A stretch of 64,000 nt of DNA from PWND01 sp964614525. GTDB lineage: Bacteria > Bacteroidota > Bacteroidia > Bacteroidales > UBA7960. A program made the translations under genes and the position numbers. The DNA is taken from assembly GCA_964614525.1 (NCBI GenBank), contig CAZTPA010000002.1, forward strand, positions 47,552 to 111,551. Reading direction: 5' to 3'. A model generated the notes under the pieces. The model was not told where the DNA came from. It was given only the letters and a program-made list of their open reading frames with translations, and searched no databases. Below, in pieces: positions 63,567 to 64,000 of the stretch. How positions within the stretch are numbered: position 1 is the first letter of the stretch; each line of letters starts with the position of its first letter.

Positions 63567-63911
63567 ATGAAGAAGGCAAATAAGAAATCTTTGAATAATA
63601 TTGTTTATTCAACAAATCCGGATGCAAACTTTGAGCTTCCTTCCGAAGAGGCTCAAACTCTGCCTCCGCAACAGCAAAACTTAAAAGTTGAGATAAGTAA
63701 AAAAGGACGCGGCGGAAAAACTGCAACCATAATTACAAACTTCATTGGCAATAATGAAGATCTGGAAAAGCTTGGAAAAGAATTGAAGGTCAGATGTGGT
63801 GTAGGCGGATCTGTTAAAGATGGTGAAATAATTCTTCAGGGCGACAAGAGAGACAAAGCAGTAGAATATCTTTTGAGTAAATCATATAAAGCAAAAAAAG
63901 CAGGCGGGTAA
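63567..63911 (+). CDS. SUI1/eIF1-like translation factor (YciH type)
   Basis: A 114-residue protein with an unstructured N-terminus and a SUI1 domain in the last 70 residues (VEISKKGRGGKTATIITNFI, LGKELKVRCGVGGSVKDGEI, LQGDKRDKAVEYL). The basic KKGRGGK and CGVGGSVKDG are the usual conserved patches. Bacterial SUI1 proteins are relatives of the eukaryotic start-codon fidelity factor eIF1; their role in bacteria is poorly known. The ATG at 63567 is chosen because the earlier TTG lies in the promoter. Confidence 0.9.
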   Translation: MKKANKKSLNNIVYSTNPDANFELPSEEAQTLPPQQQNLKVEISKKGRGGKTATIITNFIGNNEDLEKLGKELKVRCGVGGSVKDGEIILQGDKRDKAVEYLLSKSYKAKKAGG

Positions 63912-63961
63912 GCCGTTTTTCTTAATCATAAAACATTAGTATCCCGTTAAAATCAATTATA

Positions 63962-63997
63962 GCCACAAAGGCTCAAAGGCACTAAGAAACACAAAGC
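63962..63997. repeat. dispersed CACAAAGGC-type intergenic repeat (possible)
   Basis: GCCACAAAGGCTCAAAGGCA and a following CTAAGAAACACAAAG contain CAAAGGC twice and CAAAG a third time. Sequences of the type GCCACAAAGGCxCAAAGGCACTAAG are familiar as dispersed intergenic repeats in Bacteroidota and other phyla. Only one copy is in this window, and it runs to the edge. Confidence 0.35.
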
Positions 63998-64000
63998 ATA

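Noticed and set aside
1..64000. tRNA, rRNA, CRISPR array, integrase or transposase
   Set aside because: Intergenic stretches were read for these and none was seen; most intergenic gaps are under 300 bp and AT-rich. Small RNAs cannot be excluded by eye.

Overview
The window looks like a piece of draft genome from a Bacteroidota (Bacteroidales-like) bacterium. The DNA is AT-rich, Shine-Dalgarno sequences are mostly weak, and many genes are preceded by an exact match to the Bacteroidota -7 promoter element TAnnTTTG. Many protein families are typical of the phylum: Bacteroidota-type LptD, GWxTD, DUF3822, FISUMP, BatA-type VWA, SiaC/DUF1987 and a YfiR-like DUF4154 protein. MqnA indicates menaquinone made by the futalosine route, and FprA suggests handling of O2 or NO by an anaerobe or microaerobe. 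No rRNA, tRNA, CRISPR array or transposase was seen. A run of 100 N at 54505-54604 shows this is a scaffold.

Layout. 1-9.8 kb: pyrE with a partial SRPBCC gene behind it, a divergent Nudix gene, then a long leftward block (lptD, unknown membrane gene, DUF3822, rsmD, coaD, TlpA). In that block an acetyltransferase gene has been broken apart and a FISUMP gene sits inside it. 9.8-24.6 kb: cell-wall amidase, MCE protein, PBP4-type peptidase, ilvE, RseC, Mpl, Ung, an outer-membrane barrel protein, an LRR protein, GWxTD, RlmB, a lone LutA-like protein and a sugar nucleotidyltransferase. 24.6-31 kb: SiaC-like protein, rpe, DoxX, pyrG, yidC, mqnA. 31-36.4 kb: a signalling cluster of a YfiR-like periplasmic protein and two transmembrane HAMP/GAF/coiled-coil/PAS proteins with no recognisable output domain. 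36.4-48.6 kb: CoA pyrophosphatase, two lipoproteins, photolyase, PBP1C, a hydrolase, LptF/G permease, two glycosyltransferases and ribBA. 48.6-60 kb: TamB-like protein divergent from tsaD, a broken porin gene spanning the gap, a lipoprotein, FprA and ParC. 60-64 kb: a nested inverted-repeat element, a BatA/VWA protein, an MNT-HEPN pair and a SUI1/eIF1-like protein.

How the genes fit together. Much of the window serves the cell envelope: LPS export (LptD, LptF/G), outer-membrane biogenesis (TamB, BamA-like), lipid traffic (MCE), murein growth and recycling (PBP1C, PBP4, amidase, Mpl) and surface sugars (two glycosyltransferases). The rest is mainly housekeeping for nucleotides, cofactors and RNA modification.

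The best candidates for something new are the YfiR/dual-sensor cluster, the FISUMP gene inserted in a dying GNAT gene next to a perfect 56-bp palindrome, the crossing lptD/amidase promoters, the apparent ATT start of the TamB-like gene, and the nested inverted-repeat element at 60.1-60.4 kb. None of these is proven as a new system by sequence alone.
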